A DNA stretch of 64,000 nt, from the NCBI RefSeq assembly GCF_014385095.1, contig NZ_JACRTC010000002.1:321402-385401 (forward strand), read 5' to 3'. Made by a program: the position numbers and the translations under genes. Shown here in pieces: positions 1 through 7,879 of this stretch. The stretch comes from Zongyangia hominis. GTDB lineage: Bacteria; Bacillota; Clostridia; Oscillospirales; Ruminococcaceae. Within the stretch, counting starts at the first letter, position 1, and each line of letters starts with the position of its first letter. The notes under the pieces are model-generated. The model was not told where the DNA came from. It did no database searches and saw only the letters and a list, made by a program, of their open reading frames with translations.

Positions 1-2
1 TG

Positions 3-569
3 GACGGCCACTTTGTCCCCAACCTGGCCATGAGCCCGGCCCAGGTGGCGGAGATTTCCGCCATCACCGACGTGCCGCTGGACTGCCATCTGATGGTGGA
101 TAACCCCCAGAACTACATCGACATTCTGGCCAAGGCCGGCGCCGGTTACATCTGCCCCCAAGCGGAAACCCTGAGCGGCCAGGCCTTCCGGCTCATCTCC
201 CGCATCAAGGAAGCCGGGTGCAAGGTGGGCGTGGTCATCAACCCCGAGACCCCTCTCGGCTTTATCCAGCACTACATTCATCTCATCGACAAGCTGACCA
301 TCATGACGGTGGACCCGGGCTTTGCGGGCCAGCCCTTCATCTGGGAGATGATCGACAAGATCAAAAAGGCCAAGAAGCTCAAAGAGGAATACGGCTACTC
401 CTACCTCATTGAAGTAGACGGCGCCTGCAACGAGGCCACCTACAAGGCCCTAACGCAAGCGGGGGCCGAAGTGATGATCTTGGGTTCCTCCGGGCTTTTT
501 GACCTAGACGAGGACCTGACGGTGGCGTGGGAAAAGATGGAAAGCGCCTACGCCCGGGCCATCGAATAA
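3..569 (+). CDS. alsE: D-allulose-6-phosphate 3-epimerase, 5' end cut by window edge
   Basis: This is a member of the ribulose-phosphate 3-epimerase family, a TIM barrel that epimerises a ketose phosphate at C3 using a metal-bound enediolate. The first bases read in frame as DGHFVPN, a conserved strand that normally follows about 30-35 residues, so the true start lies upstream of the window. Visible family motifs are DCHLMVDNP, the phosphate-binding stretch MTVDPGFAGQ and EVDGACN. Allulose-6-phosphate rather than ribulose-5-phosphate is inferred from the neighbours: an allose-kinase-like ROK gene begins 22 bases downstream and an RpiB gene follows, matching the als gene set of enterobacteria. 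A general Rpe remains possible. Confidence 0.8.
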   Translation, partial: DGHFVPNLAMSPAQVAEISAITDVPLDCHLMVDNPQNYIDILAKAGAGYICPQAETLSGQAFRLISRIKEAGCKVGVVINPETPLGFIQHYIHLIDKLTIMTVDPGFAGQPFIWEMIDKIKKAKKLKEEYGYSYLIEVDGACNEATYKALTQAGAEVMILGSSGLFDLDEDLTVAWEKMESAYARAIE

Positions 570-591
570 AGACGGAAAGGCAGGTGTTTCC

Positions 592-1497
592 ATGTCCGGG
601 AAATCCTATGTCGCCGGCATTGACATCGGCGGCACCAATTTCCGCCTGGGGCTGGTAGATCGGGAGCTAAAGGTTCATCACTTTGAAAAGAAATCAAGTA
701 CCGTCCTGGCCGCCGAAGGAAACGGGGTCCCCCATCTCATCCGGGAGATCACCGCCTACTTAGACGCCCACTGTTCCCGGGAGGAGGTAGCGGCGGTGGC
801 CATCGGCTTCCCCTCCATCGTCAGCAAGGACCGGACCACCCTCTATTCCACCCCCAACCTCCCCGGCTTTGACGGCGTGGACGTGGTATCCCCCCTCCAA
901 GAGGCACTGGGCCTCCCCGTCTTTATCGAGCGGGATGTCAACTTCCTGCTGCAAAACGACATCCAGCAGCTTAAACTCGACCCATCTCACACCATCCTGG
1001 GCTTTTATGTGGGCACGGGCTTCGGCAACGCCCTCTATCTGGACGGGAAATTCTACACCGGCAAAAACGGCGTGGCCGGGGAGCTGGGGCATATCCCGCT
1101 CTATGGCCTTGACAGGCGGTGCAACTGCGGGAATCTGGGCTGCTCGGAGATCCTCTGTTCCGGCATGGGCCTGCGCGCCATCGCCGAAACCCACTTTCCC
1201 GGCGAAGACTTTTCCCGGCTCTTTTTGGAGCACGGCGACGCCCCGGTGCTGCGGCAGTTTGTGGCGGATTTGGCCATTCCCATCGCCACCGAGCTCACCC
1301 TCCTTGACCCGGACACCGCCGTCCTCGCGGGCGGGGTGATCGCCATGGAGGGCTTTCCCAGGGAGGAGCTCATCCGTTTCATCAAGGAGCGCACCCGCAA
1401 GCCCTACCCTGCCGAAAACCTGGATCTCCGCTTTTCTAAGCACACCCAGCAAAGCGGCGTCATCGGCGGGGGCATCTATGGCTGGCAGAAGCTGTAA
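592..1497 (+). CDS. alsK: ROK-family sugar kinase, probable D-allose kinase
   Basis: A 301-residue ROK kinase, predicted to phosphorylate a hexose at C6 with ATP. The N-terminal phosphate-binding motif GIDIGGTN is at residues 9-16, a catalytic-type Asp sits in ERDVN near residue 115, and the ROK zinc site CNCGNLGCSE is near residue 177. The length is normal for the family. The start is supported by a short AGG-containing ribosome-binding stretch and by the motif position. It lies between an AlsE-like epimerase and RpiB, so allose is the likely substrate; ROK kinases are hard to assign by sequence and glucose or N-acetylmannosamine cannot be excluded without the context. Confidence 0.78.
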   Translation: MSGKSYVAGIDIGGTNFRLGLVDRELKVHHFEKKSSTVLAAEGNGVPHLIREITAYLDAHCSREEVAAVAIGFPSIVSKDRTTLYSTPNLPGFDGVDVVSPLQEALGLPVFIERDVNFLLQNDIQQLKLDPSHTILGFYVGTGFGNALYLDGKFYTGKNGVAGELGHIPLYGLDRRCNCGNLGCSEILCSGMGLRAIAETHFPGEDFSRLFLEHGDAPVLRQFVADLAIPIATELTLLDPDTAVLAGGVIAMEGFPREELIRFIKERTRKPYPAENLDLRFSKHTQQSGVIGGGIYGWQKL

Positions 1498-1548
1498 ATC
1501 ACGGGCGGTATCCCCGCCCCATCATAGAAAACGTAAGGAGGCAGACAA

Positions 1549-1995
1549 ATGATAGCGTTTGGATGCGATCATGTGGCCATTGATCTGAAAAAAGAGATCA
1601 TGGAGCTTTGTAAACAAAAAGGATACGAGTGCAAGGACTTTGGCACCTACACCCCCGAGAGCTGCGACTACCCCGTCTTTGGCGAGGCGGTGGCCAACGC
1701 GGTGGTCTCCGGCGAGTGCGACCGGGGCATCCTGATCTGCGGCACCGGCGTGGGTATCTCGCTGGCGGCCAACAAGGTGCCGGGCATCCGGGCCTGCGTG
1801 TGCAGCGAGCCCTACACCGCCAAGCTCTCCAAGGAGCACAACAATACCAATATCCTGGCCTTCGGCGCCCGGGTGGTGGGCTCAGAGCTTGCCAAGATGA
1901 TCGTGGAAAGCTGGCTGGACACCGAGTTCCAAGGCGACCGCCATCAGCGCCGGGTGGACATGATTACGGCCATCGAGCAAAAGTACAGCAAATAG
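1549..1995 (+). CDS. rpiB: Ribose-5-phosphate isomerase B / allose-6-phosphate isomerase
   Basis: A 148-residue RpiB/LacAB-family sugar-phosphate isomerase. Visible motifs are GCDHVA at residues 4-9 (phosphate-contacting His), the catalytic Cys in ILICGTGVGIS, and NTNILAFGARV. It is preceded by AAGGAGG at good spacing. As last gene of the alsE-alsK-rpiB run it probably converts allose-6-phosphate to allulose-6-phosphate, as AlsI/RpiB does in E. coli, with AlsE taking the product to fructose-6-phosphate. It may also supply ordinary pentose-phosphate isomerase activity. A strong terminator follows directly. Confidence 0.9.
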   Translation: MIAFGCDHVAIDLKKEIMELCKQKGYECKDFGTYTPESCDYPVFGEAVANAVVSGECDRGILICGTGVGISLAANKVPGIRACVCSEPYTAKLSKEHNNTNILAFGARVVGSELAKMIVESWLDTEFQGDRHQRRVDMITAIEQKYSK

Positions 1996-2007
1996 TCCGC
2001 AGAGAAA

Positions 2008-2040
2008 AAGCGGGACGGCCCCTTTCGGGCCGTCCCGCTT
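2008..2040. terminator. Bidirectional intrinsic terminator between converging genes
   Basis: A perfect 14-bp stem, AAGCGGGACGGCCC with its complement, encloses a 5-base loop. On the minus strand the stem is followed by TTTTTCTC, so it serves the DUF3021 gene best; the plus-strand sugar operon also ends into it. Confidence 0.9.
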
Positions 2041-2055
2041 CTTGATGGGCACTTA

Positions 2056-2484
2056 TTATTCTGCGTTTCCCCGGGCGCGGAGCGCGGCGCTTAAGCGCCT
2101 GCACTGGGCGCGGTTATAGAGATAAAAGCCCAGCCAAATGAGGCCGCTGGAAATGAGGGCCGCCCCGATGGAGATGAGGCAGGCGATGGGCGCCGGGGAA
2201 ATCCAGCCCAGCGCCGCGGCCAGCAAAAAGTAGACGAGCAGTCCCGACCCCATGTGGACGAGAACCTTGAGGGGCATACCCCAGCTTTCCTTTTTGTAGA
2301 CAACGCTCATGACGCTAAAGACGATGCCGATGAGCAACGCCGCCCCGAAGTTGGGGAGATATCTCTCAAAGACGGCGTCCAAGACAGGTCCCTTCGCCGT
2401 CAGCACAAAGATGGCCATGGTCAAATTGAAGATCACCGACCCGGTGCCGATGCCGATAAGCAGCTTTTGTACCATGCGTTTCAT
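2056..2484 (-). CDS. DUF3021 family membrane protein
   Basis: A 142-residue integral membrane protein with four predicted hydrophobic segments (about residues 7-29, 45-64, 72-93 and 98-120), the layout of the DUF3021 family. The N-terminus is MKRMVQKLLIGIG and the C-terminus is basic and cytosolic-looking. Its start overlaps the stop of the upstream LytTR gene by four bases (ATGA), so the two are translationally coupled. In Firmicutes, LytTR-DUF3021 pairs form small regulatory modules in which the membrane protein is thought to restrain the DNA-binding partner. The target is not visible here. Confidence 0.8.
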   Translation of the reverse strand: MKRMVQKLLIGIGTGSVIFNLTMAIFVLTAKGPVLDAVFERYLPNFGAALLIGIVFSVMSVVYKKESWGMPLKVLVHMGSGLLVYFLLAAALGWISPAPIACLISIGAALISSGLIWLGFYLYNRAQCRRLSAALRARGNAE

Positions 2485-2939
2485 TTTCGCTTTCCTCCCA
2501 GTCCCAGCGCCGCTTTGAAGGCGGGCAGGTATTTGCGTGAAATGTAGTCGCTTTGGCCGCTCTTCATAAAGAGCCGCATCAGCCCGCCGATGGTGGGTTC
2601 CACGCTCTCCACCCGGCCAAGATTGACAAGCGCCCCCTTGGAAATCCTCAGAAGTCCCGGGGAAAAGGCCTTTTCCAGCTCATAGAGCCGTCGTCTCACT
2701 TCATAGCGCTCTCCATTTTGGAGATAGGCCATGGTCTTCTCCCCCTCCACCCGGATCAGCTCCACGTCCTCCGGCCGCAGGGGAAAGTAGCGGCCGTTTT
2801 TCTCCCCCGTGACGGTCATGTCCCGGACGTCTCCGGAGAGCTCTTCCATCAGACGCCGCACCTCTTCACTCAGGCGCGGCGCGCGGATGGTCACCACCGG
2901 CTCCAATAGCGCCGGATCCAGTTTGAGTTCCACCTTCAT
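2481..2939 (-). CDS. LytTR-family DNA-binding regulator
   Basis: A 152-residue transcriptional regulator. Residues from about 45 onward match the LytTR domain: a conserved FPLRPEDVELIRVEGEKTM stretch, YEVRRRLYELE, then RISKGALVNLGRV. There is no receiver domain; the short N-terminal part is typical of stand-alone LytTR proteins paired with DUF3021 membrane proteins. I chose the start at 2939 because a GGAAGGGGGC ribosome-binding site precedes it; a longer reading upstream would add 94 low-complexity basic residues unlike the family. It overlaps the DUF3021 gene by four bases. Autoregulation is common for such pairs but no operator was identified. Confidence 0.82.
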   Translation of the reverse strand: MKVELKLDPALLEPVVTIRAPRLSEEVRRLMEELSGDVRDMTVTGEKNGRYFPLRPEDVELIRVEGEKTMAYLQNGERYEVRRRLYELEKAFSPGLLRISKGALVNLGRVESVEPTIGGLMRLFMKSGQSDYISRKYLPAFKAALGLGGKRK

Positions 2940-3127
2940 AGCCTTTGCCCCCTTCCTTGCATCTTTATCATAGCGCCTTTCCCTGCCCCTGTCAGCAGTT
3001 TTCCCCCAAGTGGACGGTATCCGGCGGCAAGATGCAAAAAAAGCGTCCGAAAAACAGCCCCCATCTTCCGGGGAGTCCGTCCTTCGGACGCTTTTCCGGC
3101 TACCGCCGCGGGTTGACGCGCCGGCTG

Positions 3128-3420
3128 CCGCCGGGGGTTGACGCGCTCTTGGCTTTATCTGCGACACCGCCGCGTCACACGCGTTTACGTCGCCATGGCG
3201 CCTCAGAGCGGCTTCCTCCACCGGCAGGTGGCCGCCGGGGGTTGACGCGCTCTTGGTTTTCTCCGCGACACCACCGCGTCACACGCGCCCACGCTGCCGA
3301 AGCGTTACAGCGCGGCTTCCTCCACCGACTGCCGCCGGTGCGGGATGGCGCGCTCTTGGTTTTCTCCGCGACACCGCCGCGTCACACGCGCCTACGTTGC
3401 CATGACGTCTCAGGGCGGCA
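3128..3420 (+). repeat. GC-rich intergenic repeat, three tandem units
   Basis: Three head-to-tail units start at about 3128, 3232 and 3332, with a period of about 100-104 bases. Each contains GCGCTCTTGG, CGACACCGCCGCGTCACACG or a close variant, and, in the first, CACCGGCAGGTGGCCGC. Within a unit TGACGCG and CGCGTCA form an inverted repeat about 30 bases apart. Related units occur near 50.3, 54.9 and 63.8 kb. The whole 2940-3432 gap has no convincing gene. Confidence 0.8.
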
Positions 3421-3432
3421 TGGGGCGGCTGC

Positions 3433-5187
3433 TTATTGCTTGAGGCGCTCGACCAGGGCGGCGTCGGGGTCCACCACGGCGGTCTGGAAGCGGTCGTAGA
3501 TCACCATGCCAGGCTTGGCCCCGGGCGCCTTTTTGACATTCTTAACCTGAGTGTAGTCCACCGGCACCTTGGCCGACTCCCGGGCCCGGCTGTTGTAGGC
3601 AGCGATGACGGCCGCCTCCTCCAAGGTCCGGTCGGGGACCTCCCTGCCCTCGGTGAGAATGACGGTGTGGGAGCCGGGAATCTTCTGGGTGTGAAACCAG
3701 ATGTCAAAGTTCCGGCTGTCCTTGAGGGTCAGGCGGTCATTTTGCAGATTGTTGCGCCCGCACAAAATCGTGAATCCGTCGGAGGAGCGGTACTTGAGGG
3801 GGGAGAGCTTCTCCGGGCGCTTGTTCCTAGCCCGGTAGTTCTTGATGTATCCCTGGGAGGAGAGCTCCTCCCGGATGGCGGCCAGCTCGCTTTCCCCGGT
3901 GGTCCGGGTGACGAGATCAAAGACCGACTCGATGTAGATGAGCTCCTCCTCCCCTTTGGCGATGAGCTCGGTGAGCTTCTCCTGGGCGGTGGCCGCCTTG
4001 CGGTATTCGGTGTAATAGTGCTGGGAATTCTGGATGGGGGTGCGCAGGGGGTCCAGAGGGATCTCCACCAGGGGGCTCCCCTCCTCGTAGAAGTTTGCCA
4101 GCACCGCTTTGCGCTGTCCTTTTTCCAGCGTGTGGGCGTTGGCGGCCAGCAGGTCGCCGAAGACGCGCAGCTGCTCCCGGTTGTCGCTCTCCCGTAGTTC
4201 CTCCCGCTGGGTGGCGATCTTCCGGGTGATGCGCTCGGAGGTGTTCATCAGGAGTTTGAGCAAGTCGTGGGAGCGCTGTTTCATCCGCTCGATCCGGTCC
4301 CGCTCGCTGTAAAAGCTGTCCAGGAGCGCCGATGGGCTCTCGAAATCCTGGGTCAGCATGCTGTGACCGTACTGGTGTACGGGAAGAAAGGCAAAGTCCT
4401 TGGGTTTGCCCTTTAGGTCCGTCACCATGGTAAAATGAGGGGCCCGCTCTTTTACCGTCTGGGTGAAATTTCCCAGCACGAATTTTAGGCGGTCCCACTG
4501 CTCGCTTCCCAGCTCGCTGACCGCCCGCTCGATGCCCCGGGTGGCGTAGTACGCCGCCTCCCGGGCCACAATGGGAGAAATACCCTGAATCTGTTCCATG
4601 AGCGCCTTGGAAAGCTCCACGTCCCTGCCGTTTCGCACTCCTTCCACGATCTCGTCGGGGGCGTGGAGCAGGAGGCTCTTTTTATGCTGCTGGGGCGGCA
4701 GGGCGTAGCGCATCCCCGGCAGCACCTGGCGCACCGAGGACATGCTCTCGTCGATGCGCTTGATGGCGTCGAGTATTTTTCCGTCCTTGTCGGTGATGAT
4801 GATGTTGGAGTGGCGTCCCATGATCTCCATGACCACCGTGGTGGTGGTCAGATCGCCCAGCTCATTGATGGTCTCAAAGTCGAAAAAGAGGATGCGTTCC
4901 ATGCCGTCCTGGCGCACGCCCATCAGCTTGCCCGCGCCCAGATGCTTGCGCAGGAGCATGCAGAACATGGGCGGGGCCTTGGGGTTTTCCAGCGGAATTT
5001 TGGTAAAATGTACCCGGGGGCTGGAGGCTGAGGCGGAAAGCAGGAGCTTGGCCGTGCCCCCGCGAAAGCGCAGGGCCAACACAATTTCCTCCCGGGAGGG
5101 CTGGTAGATCTTGTCCACCCGCGCTTCCAGCGCCGTCTCGATAATTTCATCCCGTAAAAAGCTCAAATATACTGCGTCTAATGCCAA
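3433..5187 (-). CDS. rqcH: Ribosome quality-control protein RqcH (NFACT family)
   Basis: A 584-residue NFACT protein, the bacterial counterpart of Rqc2. RqcH binds obstructed 50S subunits carrying peptidyl-tRNA and recruits tRNA-Ala to add C-terminal alanine tails that mark stalled peptides for proteolysis. Visible are the N-terminal NFACT-N region (MALDAVYLSFLRDEI), a central coiled-coil section rich in Arg, Glu and Lys (about residues 280-420) and the C-terminal NFACT-R domain with FDIWFHTQKIPGSHTVIL. Length is normal. Older annotations call this family fibronectin-binding protein. It is 13 bases from the Nif3 gene and co-oriented with it. Confidence 0.92.
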   Translation of the reverse strand: MALDAVYLSFLRDEIIETALEARVDKIYQPSREEIVLALRFRGGTAKLLLSASASSPRVHFTKIPLENPKAPPMFCMLLRKHLGAGKLMGVRQDGMERILFFDFETINELGDLTTTTVVMEIMGRHSNIIITDKDGKILDAIKRIDESMSSVRQVLPGMRYALPPQQHKKSLLLHAPDEIVEGVRNGRDVELSKALMEQIQGISPIVAREAAYYATRGIERAVSELGSEQWDRLKFVLGNFTQTVKERAPHFTMVTDLKGKPKDFAFLPVHQYGHSMLTQDFESPSALLDSFYSERDRIERMKQRSHDLLKLLMNTSERITRKIATQREELRESDNREQLRVFGDLLAANAHTLEKGQRKAVLANFYEEGSPLVEIPLDPLRTPIQNSQHYYTEYRKAATAQEKLTELIAKGEEELIYIESVFDLVTRTTGESELAAIREELSSQGYIKNYRARNKRPEKLSPLKYRSSDGFTILCGRNNLQNDRLTLKDSRNFDIWFHTQKIPGSHTVILTEGREVPDRTLEEAAVIAAYNSRARESAKVPVDYTQVKNVKKAPGAKPGMVIYDRFQTAVVDPDAALVERLKQ

Positions 5188-5200
5188 AAAATTTCACCAC

Positions 5201-6292
5201 CTAAAAAGTGTAGACCACCGGGTCGATGCTATTCTGGGCCAGTAGGAAGCGCACGCCGGAAAACCGGGTCTGCAACAGGCCCCGCAGCCGGGGCATCACC
5301 ACGTTTTCGGTGGCGAAGTGGCCCGCGTCGATGAGGAGAATCCCCATCCGGTCGGCCTCCAGCCAGACGTCGTGCTTGATGTCCCCCGTGATGAGGGCGT
5401 CGGCCCTGGCCGCCTTGGCCGCTCCCAACAGGGAGCCGCCCGCGCCGCCGCAGACCGCCACCCGCTTGATGCGCTTGTCAATGCGGTTGGAGCGGATGAG
5501 CGGGGTGTCCAGCGCCTCCTTGACATGCAGGGAGAATTCCTCCGCCCCCATGCTCTCGTAGAGGCTGCCCACCCGGCCCAGTCCATAGGGACGGCGGACC
5601 CCCTGGTTCTCAAAAATATCGTAGGCAGGGGTCTCGTAGGGGTGGGCCGCCTGCATGGCCGAAACCACGCTGGAAAGCTCCCCCTCCCCCACAATCATTT
5701 CGATTTTTATTTCCTCCACCCGGGTGAGTTCCCCCGCCCTGCCGATGTAGGGAGATGCTTTGGCGGAGGGCTGGAAACATCCCTCCCCGCGGCTGAGGAA
5801 GGCGCAGTCGGTATATTCCCCCAGGCTTCCGGCCCCGGCCCTAGCCATAGCCGCGCGCACCTGCTCGCCCTGCCCGGCCGGCACAAAGACCGCAATCTTG
5901 TAAAATGTTTCCCGGCCGGTTTCCTCGAGGAGCTCCAAGTCCTCTAAGCCGATCACCTTGGCGAGACAGTCGTTGACCCCCAGTTCCGCCACGTCCAGAT
6001 TGGTGTGGGCGCAGATGACGCTCATCCCTTCCCGCACCAGACGGTAGCTGAGGTCCCCCGCGAGGACCCTTTTCTGCGGATGGAAGATGACCGGATGGTG
6101 GGAGATGAGGAGCTTTGCCCCGCATGCCGCCGCCTCGTCGACAACCGCGTCGGTGATGTCCAGTGCCATCATCGCCTTTTCCGCCACCGCCTCCCCGTCC
6201 CCGATGAGAAGTCCGGAATTGTCCCAGCTCTCCTGCCGGTCAAAGGGGGCCAACTGATCGATATACCGGTAGATGTCCCGTACCTTTGTCAT
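5201..6292 (-). CDS. Nif3-like dinuclear metal-centre protein (DUF34)
   Basis: A 363-residue member of the Nif3/YqfO family. The N-terminal half has WDNSGLLIGD and the metal-ligand stretch LLISHHPVIFH; the C-terminal half has the second ligand set, LITGDIKHDV and IDAGHFATE. The length indicates the long form with a PII/CutA-like insert between the halves (about residues 130-235). The biochemical role is not settled; GTP cyclohydrolase-like and metal-handling roles have been proposed. Its start overlaps the trmK stop by four bases, the conserved trmK-nif3 pairing of Firmicutes. Confidence 0.9.
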   Translation of the reverse strand: MTKVRDIYRYIDQLAPFDRQESWDNSGLLIGDGEAVAEKAMMALDITDAVVDEAAACGAKLLISHHPVIFHPQKRVLAGDLSYRLVREGMSVICAHTNLDVAELGVNDCLAKVIGLEDLELLEETGRETFYKIAVFVPAGQGEQVRAAMARAGAGSLGEYTDCAFLSRGEGCFQPSAKASPYIGRAGELTRVEEIKIEMIVGEGELSSVVSAMQAAHPYETPAYDIFENQGVRRPYGLGRVGSLYESMGAEEFSLHVKEALDTPLIRSNRIDKRIKRVAVCGGAGGSLLGAAKAARADALITGDIKHDVWLEADRMGILLIDAGHFATENVVMPRLRGLLQTRFSGVRFLLAQNSIDPVVYTF

Positions 6293-7002
6293 GTCTTTCT
6301 TCCCCCGCTTTCGATCATTTCTTGGATTTTGTCCGCTATTTCGTTATATTCATTTGATTTATTACTATATGTATTACTTTTTTGCAGATTTTCCGCGATC
6401 TTCCGCACAATTTGCGCTTGATGGCGAAGATAGTCCCAGGAATCGGGCGCGCCGTCCAGCGGGAGGGCCCCGGTGCGGGCGTAGACTTCATCCGGGGAAA
6501 AACGCTCCCCTGTAAAGGTAACTGCCATGACAGTGTAGACAAAGCGGCCCTCCCTGACGCCCTGTTCCCGCAGGATGGAAAATCCGTGCTCACATAAAGC
6601 CCGGCGTAGGTCTTGGGCCTTCGACATGGGGGAAAGGACCAGATGCTTGTCCCCCGACCTGAGCCAGGGCGTCTCCAATACAATGCGGGCGATGAGGTCC
6701 CCGCCCATGCCGGCGATGACGATGTCGTCAGCCTCCCCGGGGGAAACGCCCTCCAGCCCGTCGGTGAGACGAAAGTCCATCTTCTCGGTCAGGTCATAGA
6801 GACGGGCGGTCTCCTTGGCGCGCCATAGGGGGCCCTCATGGATGTCGCAGCACAGCGCTCGGGGGCACTTCCCCGACCCCACCAGGGCAGCGGAGAGGTA
6901 GCCATGGTCGCAGCCGATATCCGCCACCACTCCGCCCGGGCGCACGAACTCCCAAAGTAGGGAGAGCCGGGCGTCTAGCTTGGGGGTTTTCTGTTCCGGC
7001 AC
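6289..7002 (-). CDS. trmK: tRNA (adenine(22)-N1)-methyltransferase
   Basis: A 237-residue class I SAM-dependent methyltransferase that makes m1A22 in tRNA. The SAM-binding motif I is VVADIGCDHGYLSAAL near residue 30; DIVIAGMGGDLIARI near residue 92 corresponds to the catalytic NPPY-like region of the TrmK family. The C-terminal tail, from about residue 195, is Asn/Lys/Glu-rich and probably forms the family's coiled coil. It shares a four-base overlap with the Nif3 gene downstream, a conserved arrangement, and follows a DUF1858 gene by only three bases. Confidence 0.92.
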   Translation of the reverse strand: MPEQKTPKLDARLSLLWEFVRPGGVVADIGCDHGYLSAALVGSGKCPRALCCDIHEGPLWRAKETARLYDLTEKMDFRLTDGLEGVSPGEADDIVIAGMGGDLIARIVLETPWLRSGDKHLVLSPMSKAQDLRRALCEHGFSILREQGVREGRFVYTVMAVTFTGERFSPDEVYARTGALPLDGAPDSWDYLRHQAQIVRKIAENLQKSNTYSNKSNEYNEIADKIQEMIESGGRKT

Positions 7003-7005
7003 CGC

Positions 7006-7212
7006 TTACTCCTCCAAAAAGGCGTTGATGCGTTCCACCATGGCGTCGGCGTCCACGCCGTGGACCATGCAGGCTTCCTCCAGGCTCTCGGCCCGGGAGG
7101 CGGGACAGCCTAAGCAGTGCATGCCCATCTCCATGAGAAACTGGGCGGTTTCGGGCTCCATGCGCAGCAGATCGCCGATGAGGGTTTCCTTACTCACTTT
7201 TCTTTCCATCAT
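7006..7212 (-). CDS. DUF1858 domain small protein
   Basis: A 68-residue protein that is almost entirely a DUF1858 domain: SKETLIGDLLRMEPETAQFL, then MGMHCLGCPASRAESLEEAC with the characteristic CxxC pair. Such domains occur alone or fused to hybrid-cluster-like and redox proteins and may bind a metal or Fe-S centre; the function is unknown. I chose the ATG at 7212 because AAGGAAAGAG lies upstream; the next codon is also ATG (7209) and could be used. It is the first gene of the trmK-nif3-rqcH run. Confidence 0.8.
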   Translation of the reverse strand: MMERKVSKETLIGDLLRMEPETAQFLMEMGMHCLGCPASRAESLEEACMVHGVDADAMVERINAFLEE

Positions 7213-7370
7213 TTGCACTCTCTTTCCTTGCAGTTTGGGCGGCGGTGGGCCGCTGTCTTGCTCTTTATTATAATATGGGGCTTCCTCGATTGCAACATGC
7301 GCTTTCCGGCAGAAAAAGCCCCGTCCCGGCATGACCGCTTTGCTCTTTGGAGCCTATAACGGCCCGGCGC

Positions 7371-7409
7371 AAAAGAAAAGGGATGCCTTGGCTAACGCCA
7401 AAGCATCCC
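7371..7409 (-). terminator. Intrinsic terminator after the zinc-ribbon gene
   Basis: GGGATGC and TTGG pair with CCAA and GCATCCC around a six-base loop (7380-7409); on the minus strand the stem is followed by CTTTTCTTTT. It separates the zinc-ribbon gene from the DUF1858-trmK unit. Confidence 0.75.
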
Positions 7410-7447
7410 GGTTGGGCATTTTATTTGAATACATTCAAAACAAATGC

Positions 7448-7732
7448 TTACAGCTGCTGCTCCTCTTTCATCTTCGCAAAGCACTCGCTGCAATAAACAG
7501 GTCTGTCTTCACGGGGTCTAAAGGGAACTCTCGCTTCTTGGCCACAAGCTGCACAGGTAGCTGTGAACATCTCTCTCTCGGGTTTGGAAGCGTTTTTGCG
7601 TGCATCGCGGCAAGCTTTGCATCTCTGGGGCTCGTTGACGAAGCCTCTGGAAGCATAGAACTCCTGCTCACCTGCTGTGAATACAAACTCTGCGCCACAC
7701 TCTTTGCATGTTAATGTTTTGTCTGCGTACAT
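7448..7732 (-). CDS. Small zinc-ribbon protein
   Basis: A 94-residue protein with two zinc-ribbon modules. The first has CKECGAEF and, after about 25 residues, CKACRD; the second has CAACGQEA and, after about 17 residues, CSECFAK. This is the probable zinc-binding domain often seen in small clostridial proteins. It is likely to bind zinc through four CxxC pairs; no enzyme activity can be assigned. The start at 7732 follows GCGAGG in the leader; a longer reading would run back through the tRNA-like sequence and is rejected. Confidence 0.75.
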   Translation of the reverse strand: MYADKTLTCKECGAEFVFTAGEQEFYASRGFVNEPQRCKACRDARKNASKPEREMFTATCAACGQEARVPFRPREDRPVYCSECFAKMKEEQQL

Positions 7733-7765
7733 GTTTTTTACCTCGCTTATTTGGATAATAAAATT

Positions 7766-7830
7766 TGCCCGGGACGGATTTGAACCGACACCTTTGCTCT
7801 TACAACGCTCTACCTTTGAGCTACAAGGGC
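7766..7830 (-). pseudogene. Degenerate tRNA-Thr(UGU)-like sequence
   Basis: The minus strand reads as a tRNA of only about 65 bases. D-arm GCTC/GAGC and T-loop GGTTCAAATCC are intact. Between the D arm and the TTC of the T loop there are 22 bases instead of the usual 28. If TTGTAA is the anticodon loop (UGU, Thr), the six missing bases are positions 27-32, the whole 5' strand of the anticodon stem; the 3' strand GAGCA remains unpaired. The acceptor stem pairs only through its first four base pairs and the T stem has a T-T mismatch. I call it a pseudogene; an assembly error is the alternative. Confidence 0.6.
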
Positions 7831-7879
7831 ATGTATTTGACCTAAGCTGTAACGCCCAGATACACACGGTTTGCGGCGC

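Noticed and set aside
2481..3221. Longer 246-residue version of the LytTR regulator
   Set aside because: The extra 94 N-terminal residues are low-complexity and extend into the repeat region; the start at 2939 has a good ribosome-binding site.
3128..3420. Repeat array considered as a CRISPR array
   Set aside because: Units are 100-104 bases with sequence similarity throughout, not identical 25-40 base repeats with spacers; no cas genes are near.
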